64,000 bases of DNA from Oscillospiraceae bacterium (GTDB lineage: Bacteria; Bacillota; Clostridia; Oscillospirales; Acutalibacteraceae): NCBI GenBank assembly GCA_015066175.1, contig SVOW01000007.1, positions 62,001 through 126,000 of the forward strand, in the 5' to 3' direction. The notes below the pieces were generated by a model, which was not told the origin of the DNA, ran no database searches, and saw nothing but the letters and a program-made list of their open reading frames with translations. A program made the position numbers and the translations under genes. This document shows, in pieces, positions 33,578 to 41,314 of the stretch (its first letter is position 1; each line of letters opens with the position of its first letter).

Positions 33578-33670
33578 TTACTTTGAACCTTTGCTTGCTT
33601 CTACGGCAGATATTACCTCTGCGACAACGCAAAGCACCGATCCTACTGCGCCAATAATTATACCTATCAT
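33578..33670 (-). CDS. hydrophobic peptide (30 aa), paralogue 1
   Basis: MIGIIIGAVGSVLCVVAEVI followed by SAVEASKGSK. A single membrane-spanning segment. The leader AAAGGAGAAATTAAT is the same as that of paralogue 2, and the spacer DNA is also similar, which points to tandem duplication. Confidence 0.55.
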   Translation of the reverse strand: MIGIIIGAVGSVLCVVAEVISAVEASKGSK

Positions 33671-33718
33671 ATTAATTTCTCCTTTTTTAACAATGTATTT
33701 CTTTGTTGTGTCCTGAGT

Positions 33719-33895
33719 TTAACATACGCCGTTTCTGCGTTTGTAAAACGGTTTTACGCTCTGCGTTTTGCCGTAAGGAAGACTCTGATTCTTTCCGCAG
33801 TGTTTGCATACACTGCCGAAGTCGCCGACGGACGGATTGAACGGGTACTCCCTACCGCAATGAACGCAACGCTTCACAGTCCTTCTGATGCTCAT
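33719..33895 (-). CDS. tiny zinc-ribbon protein (58 aa)
   Basis: MSIRRTVKRCVHCGREYPFN then CKHCGKNQSLPYG: two CxxC pairs 20 residues apart, a zinc ribbon with basic flanks. GGGGAG lies 8 nt before the ATG at 33895; an ATG at 33901 is too close to it. It is the first of the six tiny genes, downstream of the kinase-STAND gene and its terminator. Confidence 0.55.
   Translation of the reverse strand: MSIRRTVKRCVHCGREYPFNPSVGDFGSVCKHCGKNQSLPYGKTQSVKPFYKRRNGVC
33741..33759. promoter_or_regulatory. palindromic 19-bp motif, copy 1 (candidate operator)
   Basis: TTGTAAAACGGTTTTACGC. It matches 33960-33978 in 18 of 19 bases, with dyad GTAAAAC..GTTTTAC. It lies at the 3' end of the zinc-ribbon gene, before the first hydrophobic peptide gene. 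Confidence 0.5.
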
Positions 33896-33959
33896 TAACA
33901 TCACTCCCCTCAGGTGTTGTCTGACTGTGGCTATATTAAAACATATCGGATAATCGGTT

Positions 33960-33978
33960 TTGTAAAACGTTTTTACGC
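33960..33978. promoter_or_regulatory. palindromic 19-bp motif, copy 2 (candidate operator)
   Basis: TTGTAAAACGTTTTTACGC, upstream of the zinc-ribbon gene in the promoter region of the tiny-gene cluster. A weak -10 (TTTAAT/TAATAT) follows in the right direction. It could be a site for the nearby HTH protein. Confidence 0.5.
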
Positions 33979-33981
33979 ATG

Positions 33982-34004
33982 AAAAAAGCCACCCGAAGGT
34001 GGCT
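33982..34004 (-). terminator. terminator of the kinase-STAND gene
   Basis: Minus strand AGCCACC-TTCG-GGTGGCT followed by T5, a stable UUCG tetraloop terminator 10 nt after the stop codon. Confidence 0.9.
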
Positions 34005-34013
34005 ATGAAACTA

Positions 34014-37000
34014 TTATTCAATTTTGATTTCAGGGACAAACCATCGGTACGGATGTTCGCAGTTGAATATAGTTTTGTGTGGTAAGGCTTTCTTAATCGC
34101 AGTTGCTACTAATTCGCACAACTCATAGTTTTCAAGCACACCAAGTTGCAAACCTTCTATATTTTTAGTTTTTAGGACTCCTTTACTTTTAAATAATTGT
34201 TTTGCAAAGTTTCCTTTTGTACAACAATTTATAATAATGCTGTTATCTGTTACAGTATTGGTAAGTCTTGTTGTAAAATTATCTACAGTCTTACCCCGTT
34301 GCCAACATAAATGAAACATTGCATCTCGATACAGAGTTGTTTTTTTCTCTAAACTGCACTGGAATTGAATAGCATTCATTAAAACTAAATCAAATGTTTT
34401 GCTCTCGTTATCTTTAATATCCACTGCAATTATCTTGTTATTTAATGCTGTCATCAACAAATCCACAAAATAAGATTCAATGTTCCTTCCGGTACTTCCT
34501 TGTGCCGGACCAAGAGCCTGCTTTTCTCCTGCTATTGTTTCATATTCAGCTTTGTGAGGACTTTCTAAAATCAAAACACACCTGTCGTTTTCAGTGGTGC
34601 AGATTTTATCATCTTGACGACAAAAGTTATTTTCTGCAACAAACGTTTTGATATTTTCACTTTTTTTGTACTCAACAAAAAAAGTACCATTTTTATTTAT
34701 TACTTTAATTTCTCCTGTAATTTGATCCGGACACGAAACAAATTGAAAATCACTGATATATTTCGTGTGATCTTCACTACTAACTTTTTTTAACAATTGT
34801 TGTCTGGCGCTAAGCATAACTTTTAACATATATATATCCTCGATTTTATTTTGGGATAGTACTGTTTGATAATGTTTTACGCCAAAAAGATTGTTTCGAA
34901 TGGTTTCTGAATATTCATAACACTCCAAAGCATCATTATATTGTTTTGTTTTCTCATATAATTCGCCCAATCTAAAATAAGCAAATGCAGTATCTCTATG
35001 TTCTTCACCATAAATCTCTAAACGGATTTTCAGCGATTTTTCTAAAATGTTTTGTGCTTTTTTAAAATCTCCATTTTTTAGATATATAGAACCCAAAACA
35101 CTGTATATCTTTGCCATGGTACGATGATTTTCCGTTAAGTTAGTTTTGGCTATGTCGAAAGCTATCGTTATGTGATTGAGAGCTTTTTCTAATTCATTCA
35201 TATCTCGATAGCATACTGACATAACACGATGAGCAGTTGATACTTTTAAACAGTTTTTTTCTTCTTGCTCTGCTAAACTATCAAGATATTTTTGCAAATA
35301 CTTTTCTGCTAATTTGTATTTCCCCATAGCAGAATACATATCACCAAGATTAAGTAAGCACGACAATGCCAAAGAACGCTCTTCTGTTTTTTCAGAGAAG
35401 TGGTTAACTTGAAGGAATAATTCTTCTGCTTCTAAAAAATTTCCTTGAAATTTATTTAAAATAGCTTGTTCTAATACTAATTTCATATATTTCCGGCAAT
35501 TGGGTTCATATAATTCCTTCCCTATATCCAAAAGTTTTTTACATATATTTTGCGATTCTTGGAGTTTGCCTTTATCACGATAAAACTGTGAGAGAAGCAA
35601 ATAAGACTCAATAACTTTCAAACTTTTTTCTCCAAAATGTTTGATTCGTATTTCTAATGATCTTTTACAAGAAAGTTCAATTATATCCAAATCACCGTAA
35701 CCTCTAATTTTTTTTGCTACTTTATGTAGATAAAGTGCTGAACTGTTTGTGCAAAAATTAAGTTTGATAATCTGATACAACGAATATCGCAATATACCCG
35801 CTAATTTATTTTGGTCTATTAACTCATAGTATCGAAGTGACGGCATTTCACAAATATTGAGCATGCTTTTTTTACAAAGCATCTCTAAATTCGGCAAACG
35901 CTTTGCAATTTCTTTAATCACAGGATGAAGCGAGATGAAATCTTTTTCTTTGTCGCACCTTACCCAGCCTGTATGAACAAGCTCGTTTATATCGTCATAT
36001 CCGTCCAACTCACACCAATCATGGAACAATTCAGTGGGAACTCCCGTATGGGGAATGAGCGAAAGGTTAGCAAGGACATAAAGTTCATTTTCATTCAGGT
36101 CTGAAACATCAAACAACGCACGGATGTGCTCATAAGCACGGAGTGCAGAACGAACACCGTCTTTACTCGTGAGCACTTTCTCTTTACCGCTGTCGCCGAT
36201 ACCGCCTTCTTTAAGTTTCGAAAGCATCTTTTCGGGCGTAATTCGTCCTGCCGTCATCTGCTTTGCAAGAAGCTCAACGGTCATTGTGTGTCCGTCAACA
36301 ATGTCGATAATCTCTCTGACAAAGCTTTTTGCCTTTTCGTCAAGAGGTTTTTTATAATATTCGTTAAAAATAGCATTGACTTCTTCACGGTCTGCAAGTG
36401 TTTTGATATTCAACTGCTCATAACTGTAATCAGAGAAATCAACTCGTGTAGTGATGAGAAGTTTGCATCCTAATTCAAGCAACTTGTTTATATCCGGGTC
36501 ATCATCTCTGTCAAGATTATCAACGATAATCAATGTGTCTTCGTCGCAAAGTTCTTTAAGTTTTCTCCATTTTCTCTGGACATATTCTTCGGGCTGCTCT
36601 GCAGGATACTTGAAAAAGTTATAAACAGGCACAGCTGTATCATCAGCGATAAGAATGTTCATATCGCTGACATACGGTGCAAAAATCACAGCATCATATT
36701 CGTTTTTATACTTTTTGGCATACTGCTTGACAAGCTCACTTTTGCCTATACCGCCAACACCGCTGACGAATAAGATACGGTTGTTATCAAGACGGGTATG
36801 TATCTCTTCAATTTCATTTTTACGGCCTACAAAAAAGCTTTGCGGCTCGGGCAGACTGCTTCTGATAAACGGTGCTTTAGGGTCAGCAAGTGCAATAACT
36901 CTGTCAAGAGCTTTGATAAGATCATCCGCGGACTGAAAACGCTTGTCTGCCACTGTGCAGATGGTCTTATGAAAAATTTCTTTCAGCAACGGATAAACAC

Positions 37001-37805
37001 GGGGATTTGTATTTTCAAAAATTGCTGAGTCACAATCAAATTGATAATCAGCAAAGCTGCGGCGTTCTCTTGTGCTTGAATGACGCCCCATAATCTGATA
37101 AAAAAGTATTTCACCGACAGCAAAAAGATCCGTTGCTTCACATATTTTACTGTAGTTTTTTGTTATCTGTTCAGGTGCCGCCCATGACATCGTATAGGAC
37201 AAAACTGAGTTGCTGCCAATGTTGCTTTTTTCAACAACGCTGTCAAAATCAAACAACATCAAAAACTCGGTAGTTTCAGGAATTGTATAGATATTTTCAG
37301 GTTTGATATCAAGATGTAAAAAGCCTGCGTTATGATAATTGGCAATAACGCAAGTCAATGCCTTTATACGACGCAAAAGGTCATAAAGTGATTTTTCCTT
37401 TACTTTGCTGTAAGTCAGGCCGTTAAAACACGTCATATCTATATACTTAGTACCATTGGCACAGTATATATCCTGAATATTTGTTGTTGCATTTTTCAGC
37501 TCGCTTATTCTGCGTATATCAAGCTGCTTCTGATATCCTGAAACAAAATGCTCTAATCCCAAAACAAAATCTTCCGAATCGTCTTCACTTTCAAGAACTA
37601 ACTCCCCTGTTTCCTCGCGAAAAAGTTCAATGCTTTTAGGATTATATTCTTTAAGTATATGTTCTGTAATATTTCCGTTTTCATCGATAAAATCAGCACG
37701 ATACACAACGCAGGACGCACCTCGTCCTATAGTTTCCTTTATTTCAAAAGAGCCGTTTTTCTCATTTACTTTAAACGTATAATCGTTTTCAAGATATCTG
37801 TTCAT
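34014..37805 (-). CDS. Ser/Thr kinase - STAND NTPase - TPR - UDG-like domain protein (1263 aa)
   Basis: Domains in order. Kinase, about 20-300: Gly loop IGRGASCVVYRA (26-37), Lys52, catalytic loop HLDIKPEN (164-171), DFD in place of DFG (186-188), APE (210-212). STAND/NB-ARC NTPase, about 322-560: VGRKNE, Walker A GVGGIGKSE (349-357), Walker B LIIVDNLD (425-432), sensor LLITTR (449-454). TPR superhelix, about 690-1010. C-terminal ~190 residues: LILESPHKAEY (1078-1088), GPAQGSTGRN (1099-1108), LVLMNAIQF and HPYRW (1251-1255), which echo uracil-DNA-glycosylase-superfamily motifs. AGGAGGAAG precedes the ATG. The layout is that of a ligand-sensing conflict/antiviral protein. No signal peptide or membrane segment. 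Confidence 0.82.
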   Translation of the reverse strand: MNRYLENDYTFKVNEKNGSFEIKETIGRGASCVVYRADFIDENGNITEHILKEYNPKSIELFREETGELVLESEDDSEDFVLGLEHFVSGYQKQLDIRRISELKNATTNIQDIYCANGTKYIDMTCFNGLTYSKVKEKSLYDLLRRIKALTCVIANYHNAGFLHLDIKPENIYTIPETTEFLMLFDFDSVVEKSNIGSNSVLSYTMSWAAPEQITKNYSKICEATDLFAVGEILFYQIMGRHSSTRERRSFADYQFDCDSAIFENTNPRVYPLLKEIFHKTICTVADKRFQSADDLIKALDRVIALADPKAPFIRSSLPEPQSFFVGRKNEIEEIHTRLDNNRILFVSGVGGIGKSELVKQYAKKYKNEYDAVIFAPYVSDMNILIADDTAVPVYNFFKYPAEQPEEYVQRKWRKLKELCDEDTLIIVDNLDRDDDPDINKLLELGCKLLITTRVDFSDYSYEQLNIKTLADREEVNAIFNEYYKKPLDEKAKSFVREIIDIVDGHTMTVELLAKQMTAGRITPEKMLSKLKEGGIGDSGKEKVLTSKDGVRSALRAYEHIRALFDVSDLNENELYVLANLSLIPHTGVPTELFHDWCELDGYDDINELVHTGWVRCDKEKDFISLHPVIKEIAKRLPNLEMLCKKSMLNICEMPSLRYYELIDQNKLAGILRYSLYQIIKLNFCTNSSALYLHKVAKKIRGYGDLDIIELSCKRSLEIRIKHFGEKSLKVIESYLLLSQFYRDKGKLQESQNICKKLLDIGKELYEPNCRKYMKLVLEQAILNKFQGNFLEAEELFLQVNHFSEKTEERSLALSCLLNLGDMYSAMGKYKLAEKYLQKYLDSLAEQEEKNCLKVSTAHRVMSVCYRDMNELEKALNHITIAFDIAKTNLTENHRTMAKIYSVLGSIYLKNGDFKKAQNILEKSLKIRLEIYGEEHRDTAFAYFRLGELYEKTKQYNDALECYEYSETIRNNLFGVKHYQTVLSQNKIEDIYMLKVMLSARQQLLKKVSSEDHTKYISDFQFVSCPDQITGEIKVINKNGTFFVEYKKSENIKTFVAENNFCRQDDKICTTENDRCVLILESPHKAEYETIAGEKQALGPAQGSTGRNIESYFVDLLMTALNNKIIAVDIKDNESKTFDLVLMNAIQFQCSLEKKTTLYRDAMFHLCWQRGKTVDNFTTRLTNTVTDNSIIINCCTKGNFAKQLFKSKGVLKTKNIEGLQLGVLENYELCELVATAIKKALPHKTIFNCEHPYRWFVPEIKIE

Positions 37806-37871
37806 TTTTATCTTCCTCCTGTTGCTGCTATGATAGCAGACAAAGCAGTCATTTTTGCAAAAAGAATTTAA

Positions 37872-39068
37872 TCAGTCCTGATAGATTTCATCATTACCCT
37901 GATAATATTCATAAATCAGGTCACGCAATTCCGCAAGCGGACTCGGCGAGCAAGCGCAGTAGCCTATCATCCAGTCATACGGATTGCGCCAATAAAGCTG
38001 AACATATCCGCATTTTTCCAGAATTTCGTTCATTTCAACAACAAACTCATCAAACATTCCGCTTTCAAGGTCTGCACCGCTTACTGTGGCATCAGCAAAG
38101 AAGTGATAGAAACTCAGCATAACAAGAGCTTTTCTTATCACGTCATAAGAGGCTTTGTTTTTACTGATGTTTTCAAATTGCTGACGTTGCGGGAAGTTTT
38201 TTCTGATAAGTTCGGGAAACTTTGATTCGCTGATGCTTTCTTTATACACAGCCCTGGGCACAGTTTTGCCGTTCTTTTCCTCGTAGCCCTCTGTGGCTCT
38301 TGCGGAGTAACCGTAAATAACATTCAGAAGTTCATCAACATTAGTCACTTGGATATTGTCTTCGTGAGGATTCGTTATTGAATATTCGTCGGGTGCAAGT
38401 TTCATACATTCGGAAAGAAGGGTATTGATTGCCGAAGTGGCTGTTTTATTCTGTCCTGAAAAGGAAACACGATTTTCAGAAAGATACTCAATCAGAGTTT
38501 TTTCGTCGCATATCGAATCAACAACATGCCCGATAATTTCTGTCGCTTCGTCGGATTTATTTTTATCGACTAAAGGAATTTCTTCGATTTTCTGAAGTAT
38601 TTCCGTTGATTTGGTATAGTTTAATTTGTTTTTCAGACAAAAATAATAAACGGATTCAGTTATGTTTTTATAATTATACGGTCGTTCGAGATATGCTTTC
38701 AAAAAGAATTCACCTGTTTGTTTTTCGTTCATTCCGAGAGCAAAGCAAAGTTTGTATACATTATCACGACCTGCTGAACTTGATGCAGGTGTGCCGCCCG
38801 AAAGCCAGTTTGTGATATTCTGACGGCTGATGGATATATTTTCAGTTTTACAACGGTTCAGCACATAACTTACAGCCTGACTTATATCATCGGATTCTCC
38901 GGTATATCCCGATTTTTGAATTTGTTCAATCAGCTTATCGGTAAAAAAGGATGTATTGTTGAGAGCATCAATATATTCTTTGCCGGGTAATTCTATGTTT
39001 TCAAAATCATATTTAAAAAACTCGTTTTGGGCAAGTTGTGTAGCGTTGTTGCTTTCATATTTTTCCAT
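37872..39068 (-). CDS. HTH-containing protein of the kinase-STAND operon (398 aa)
   Basis: Residues about 74-132 read as an XRE-like helix-turn-helix region (KTENISISRQNITNWLSGG, then NVYKLCFALGMNEKQTGEFF). The remaining ~260 residues are helical, acidic and unrecognised, ending in a block rich in Tyr/Trp (YVQLYWRNPYDWMIGY). It is transcribed from its own promoter and lies 66 nt before the kinase-STAND gene with no terminator between them. It is a likely sensor or transcriptional regulator for this locus. AAGGATG precedes the ATG. Confidence 0.6.
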   Translation of the reverse strand: MEKYESNNATQLAQNEFFKYDFENIELPGKEYIDALNNTSFFTDKLIEQIQKSGYTGESDDISQAVSYVLNRCKTENISISRQNITNWLSGGTPASSSAGRDNVYKLCFALGMNEKQTGEFFLKAYLERPYNYKNITESVYYFCLKNKLNYTKSTEILQKIEEIPLVDKNKSDEATEIIGHVVDSICDEKTLIEYLSENRVSFSGQNKTATSAINTLLSECMKLAPDEYSITNPHEDNIQVTNVDELLNVIYGYSARATEGYEEKNGKTVPRAVYKESISESKFPELIRKNFPQRQQFENISKNKASYDVIRKALVMLSFYHFFADATVSGADLESGMFDEFVVEMNEILEKCGYVQLYWRNPYDWMIGYCACSPSPLAELRDLIYEYYQGNDEIYQD

Positions 39069-39100
39069 ATCTGCACATCCTTTTAATATCTTTTAAAGTA

Positions 39101-39128
39101 ATTATAGCATAAATGTATTTAATTTCAA
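39101..39128 (-). promoter_or_regulatory. promoter of the HTH/kinase-STAND operon
   Basis: Minus strand: TTGAAA (39123-39128), 16-nt spacer, TATAAT (39101-39106), 33 nt before the start codon. Confidence 0.7.
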
Positions 39129-39133
39129 GTTAA

Positions 39134-39262
39134 TCAGATTTCCATTAATATTTCATCAATACTATAACGTAGATTCGGATTCTGCTTTGTAAAAAGTTCA
39201 TTAATAATACTACCAAGGGCGTATATATCACAAATCGCCAAATCTGACAGAGTAACGCTACC
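39134..39262 (-). pseudogene. C-terminal fragment of a protein kinase
   Basis: About 43 codons, open to stop TGA at 39134-39136: SLSDLAICDIYALGSIINEL then a short helix and YSIDEILMEI. This matches the kinase C-lobe block (DIYALG ... PDINEVLRVF) of the protein at 31204. It has no start and breaks off where a type 2 repeat begins. Confidence 0.65.
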
Positions 39263-39305
39263 CTGAAAAAGACGAATTGTATTAAATAGCGTAGTCAATG
39301 CAAAA
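39249..39305 (+). repeat. second interspersed repeat (type 2), copy 2
   Basis: AACGCTACCCTGAAAAAGAC, GAATTGTATTAAATAGCGTA and TCAATGC, close to 23271-23324. Its left end forms the break point of the kinase fragment. Confidence 0.6.
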
Positions 39306-39322
39306 AACTGCAGACAAAAATA

Positions 39323-39351
39323 TTGAAAATACGATAAAACTCGATTATAAT
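39323..39351 (+). promoter_or_regulatory. promoter of the MaoC-like gene
   Basis: TTGAAA (39323-39328), 17-nt spacer, TATAAT (39346-39351), 36 nt before the ATG. Confidence 0.75.
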
Positions 39352-39387
39352 ATTATCCGTTCAATATAAATAAATTCAGGTGATAAA

Positions 39388-39819
39388 ATGTATTTTGACG
39401 ATATTAAAATCGGAATGGCAGTTGACATTTCCCCTGCTGTAATTGAAAAAGAAAAAATGCTTGATTTTGCAAGGAATTATGATAACATTCCTTTGCACAC
39501 AGACGAGGAATATGCAAAAAGCACGCCTTTCGGAAATCTTATTGCACCGGGTGTTATGTCTTTTATGGCTGTGTGGGCAAAATATCTTGAGGTAGACTTT
39601 TTCGGCGAAGAATTACTTGCAGGAAAGTCAACTAAAATAGAATGGTTCAAACCTGTTTTTGCTGAAGACATGCTAACCGGCAAAGCTGTAGTAACAAACC
39701 TTACAAAGCGTAGCGAAAAAAACGGCATAGTCGAAGTCACAATTGAAGCATATAACCAACATGGTAACCTTGTGCTCACCGACATAACCGAAGCAATCGT
39801 AAAATGCAGAAAAGTATAA
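39388..39819 (+). CDS. MaoC-like hot-dog-fold hydratase
   Basis: 143 residues of the MaoC/(R)-hydratase family. The motif NYDNIPLHTDEEYAKSTPFG (30-49) carries the usual D...H (Asp32, His37) active-site pair, followed by IAPGVMSFM. The fold hydrates enoyl thioesters; the natural substrate is unknown. It is monocistronic, with its own promoter and terminator, just outside the kinase-STAND locus. AGGTG precedes the ATG. Confidence 0.85.
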   Translation: MYFDDIKIGMAVDISPAVIEKEKMLDFARNYDNIPLHTDEEYAKSTPFGNLIAPGVMSFMAVWAKYLEVDFFGEELLAGKSTKIEWFKPVFAEDMLTGKAVVTNLTKRSEKNGIVEVTIEAYNQHGNLVLTDITEAIVKCRKV

Positions 39820-39845
39820 TCAGATAATACTCCGAATAACAAAAA

Positions 39846-39888
39846 TAACCGCTGTCTTTACAATCTATAGACAGCGGTATTGTTTTTT
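39846..39888 (+). terminator. terminator of the MaoC-like gene
   Basis: ACCGCTGTCT (39848-39857) pairs with AGACAGCGGT (39870-39879), then ATTGTTTTTT. Confidence 0.85.
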
Positions 39889-39954
39889 CAGGTTTTATAT
39901 TGTATGAAAATTATGATTCTTTATAGCAAGTTGCACGAATTTTCAAATTAACTG

Positions 39955-39986
39955 AAAAATCTCCGAAAAAACTTCGGAGATTTTTT
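39955..39986. terminator. bidirectional terminator hairpin
   Basis: AAAAATCTCCGAA (39955-39967) / TTCGGAGATTTTT (39973-39985) with A- and T-tracts on both sides. The rest of 39889-40020 shows no gene. Confidence 0.75.
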
Positions 39987-40020
39987 GTTTATATGAAGCG
40001 TGCAGAAAACAAAAATTATT

Positions 40021-40075
40021 TTTAACAAAACTTAAACATTTCTCAAATCTTTCAAAAACATCTGCAATATATAAT
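40021..40075 (+). promoter_or_regulatory. promoter with OmpR-type direct repeat before the 120-aa gene
   Basis: TTTAACA (40021-40027) and TTAAACA (40032-40038) lie 11 bp apart, inside an 18-nt block (40024-40041) repeated at 40577-40594 with one mismatch. TATAAT follows at 40070-40075 with a weak -35. Likely target of the response regulator at 40643. Confidence 0.55.
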
Positions 40076-40114
40076 ATGCCTGTAAACAAAAGAAAAAAGA
40101 AAGAGGTCATACTA

Positions 40115-40477
40115 ATGAACAAAAACGATCAGGAATTTCTCGTTCAGAAAATCCGCACACAGTACACAGAAAAAGAATACACAGATTTTGATGAGCTCAA
40201 AGAGCTTGACAAAAAGGTTAAACGCCCTGCAGATTTGTTTGCTTACATCTTCGGCAGCATCAGTGCTCTTATTATGGGCAGCGGCATGAGCCTTGTTATG
40301 ACAGACATTGCCGATATAATCAGCATCAGCAACCCTATGGTTTTCGGTATTGTAATCGGTATTATCGGTATGTTTATGGCAATTATCAATTATCCCATCT
40401 ACAAAAACATTCTCGCTTCACGTCGCAGAAAATATGCTGAGAGAATCATTGAACTCAGCAATAAAATCATGAAATAA
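40115..40477 (+). CDS. small two-TM membrane protein (120 aa), paralogue of 43275
   Basis: A polar N-terminus (about 45 residues), two TM helices (about 46-70 and 76-98) and a basic C-terminal helix. The block GSGMSLVMTDIAD (56-68) recurs as GMGMSLVMTDIGE in the protein at 43275, so the two are paralogues. AAGAGG supports the start at 40115. It is separated from the two-component genes by a terminator but shares their putative operator. Function unknown. Confidence 0.65.
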   Translation: MNKNDQEFLVQKIRTQYTEKEYTDFDELKELDKKVKRPADLFAYIFGSISALIMGSGMSLVMTDIADIISISNPMVFGIVIGIIGMFMAIINYPIYKNILASRRRKYAERIIELSNKIMK

Positions 40478-40487
40478 TAATGTGAAT

Positions 40488-40528
40488 AAGAGCAACACTT
40501 TTTCTTTGAATGTGTTGCTCTTTTTTAA
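40488..40528 (+). terminator. terminator after the 120-aa gene
   Basis: AAGAGCAACAC (40488-40498) / GTGTTGCTCTT (40512-40522) with a T6 tail. Confidence 0.85.
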
Positions 40529-40573
40529 TTTTCAGATTAATAAAATATAGGTTTATTTTAAAAAATTAAAAAC

Positions 40574-40606
40574 ATAAACAAAACTTTAACATTTGCGTGC
40601 TATAAT
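40574..40606 (+). promoter_or_regulatory. promoter with OmpR-type direct repeat before the two-component genes
   Basis: ATAAACA (40574-40580) and TTTAACA (40585-40591), 11 bp apart, overlap the -35 region. An extended -10, TGCTATAAT, is at 40598-40606. The arrangement suggests autoregulation by the response regulator. Confidence 0.6.
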
Positions 40607-40642
40607 GTGTAATAGATTACAGCAAAACGCGGAGGTACACTT

Positions 40643-41314
40643 ATGTTTAAAATATTAGTTGTAGAAGATGATAAGGAGCTTAACAAAACCATCTGCTCCT
40701 TTCTTAACCATAGCGGATACAAAGCTATAGGATGCTTTAATGCAACAGAGGCATACGATGCACTTTATGAAAACATAACAGACCTTATCGTATCTGATAT
40801 TATGATGCCGGGAATTGACGGCTTTGAATTTGCAAGAACAGTGCGTGAAATGAACGAAGAAATTCCCATTCTATTTATGACTGCACGTGATGATATCGCG
40901 TCAAAGCAAAGAGGTTTCAGAATCGGCGTAGATGATTATATGGTAAAGCCTATCGACCTTGATGAACTTTTTCTCAGAATCGGTGCACTTCTCCGCCGCG
41001 CCAAAATTGCATCTTCACGCAAACTTGAAATCGGCAATTTCAGAATGGACGCAGATGAACACACAGCATATCTCGGCGACGAGGAAATTTCGCTTACCAA
41101 CCGCGAATTCAGCATTCTTTACAAACTCCTGAGCTATCCTAAAAAAACTTTTTCAAGAATGCAGCTTATGGATGAATTCTGGGATGCTGACACTGAAACT
41201 GCGCCAAGAGCCGTAGATGTATATATGACAAAACTCCGCCAGAAACTTGCCGACTGCGACGATTTTGAAATCAAAACCGTACATGGTCTGGGATACAAGG
41301 CGGTGGTTAAATGA
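40643..41314 (+). CDS. OmpR/PhoB-family response regulator
   Basis: 223 residues: a receiver domain (VVEDD, phospho-acceptor Asp52 in VSDIMMPG, Lys near 101 in MVKPID) and a winged-helix DNA-binding domain (EISLTNREFSILYKLL ... DVYMTKLRQKL ... HGLGYK). GCGGAGG precedes the ATG. It overlaps the histidine kinase gene by 4 nt. The genes around it (two small membrane paralogues and a polytopic protein) suggest an envelope-stress or peptide-sensing circuit; that is inference. Confidence 0.92.
   Translation: MFKILVVEDDKELNKTICSFLNHSGYKAIGCFNATEAYDALYENITDLIVSDIMMPGIDGFEFARTVREMNEEIPILFMTARDDIASKQRGFRIGVDDYMVKPIDLDELFLRIGALLRRAKIASSRKLEIGNFRMDADEHTAYLGDEEISLTNREFSILYKLLSYPKKTFSRMQLMDEFWDADTETAPRAVDVYMTKLRQKLADCDDFEIKTVHGLGYKAVVK

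Noticed and set aside
33082-33716. Plus-strand Ala/Pro-rich frames (83 and 125 codons)
   Set aside because: They are the antisense of the Gly/Ala-rich peptide genes, which explains their composition.
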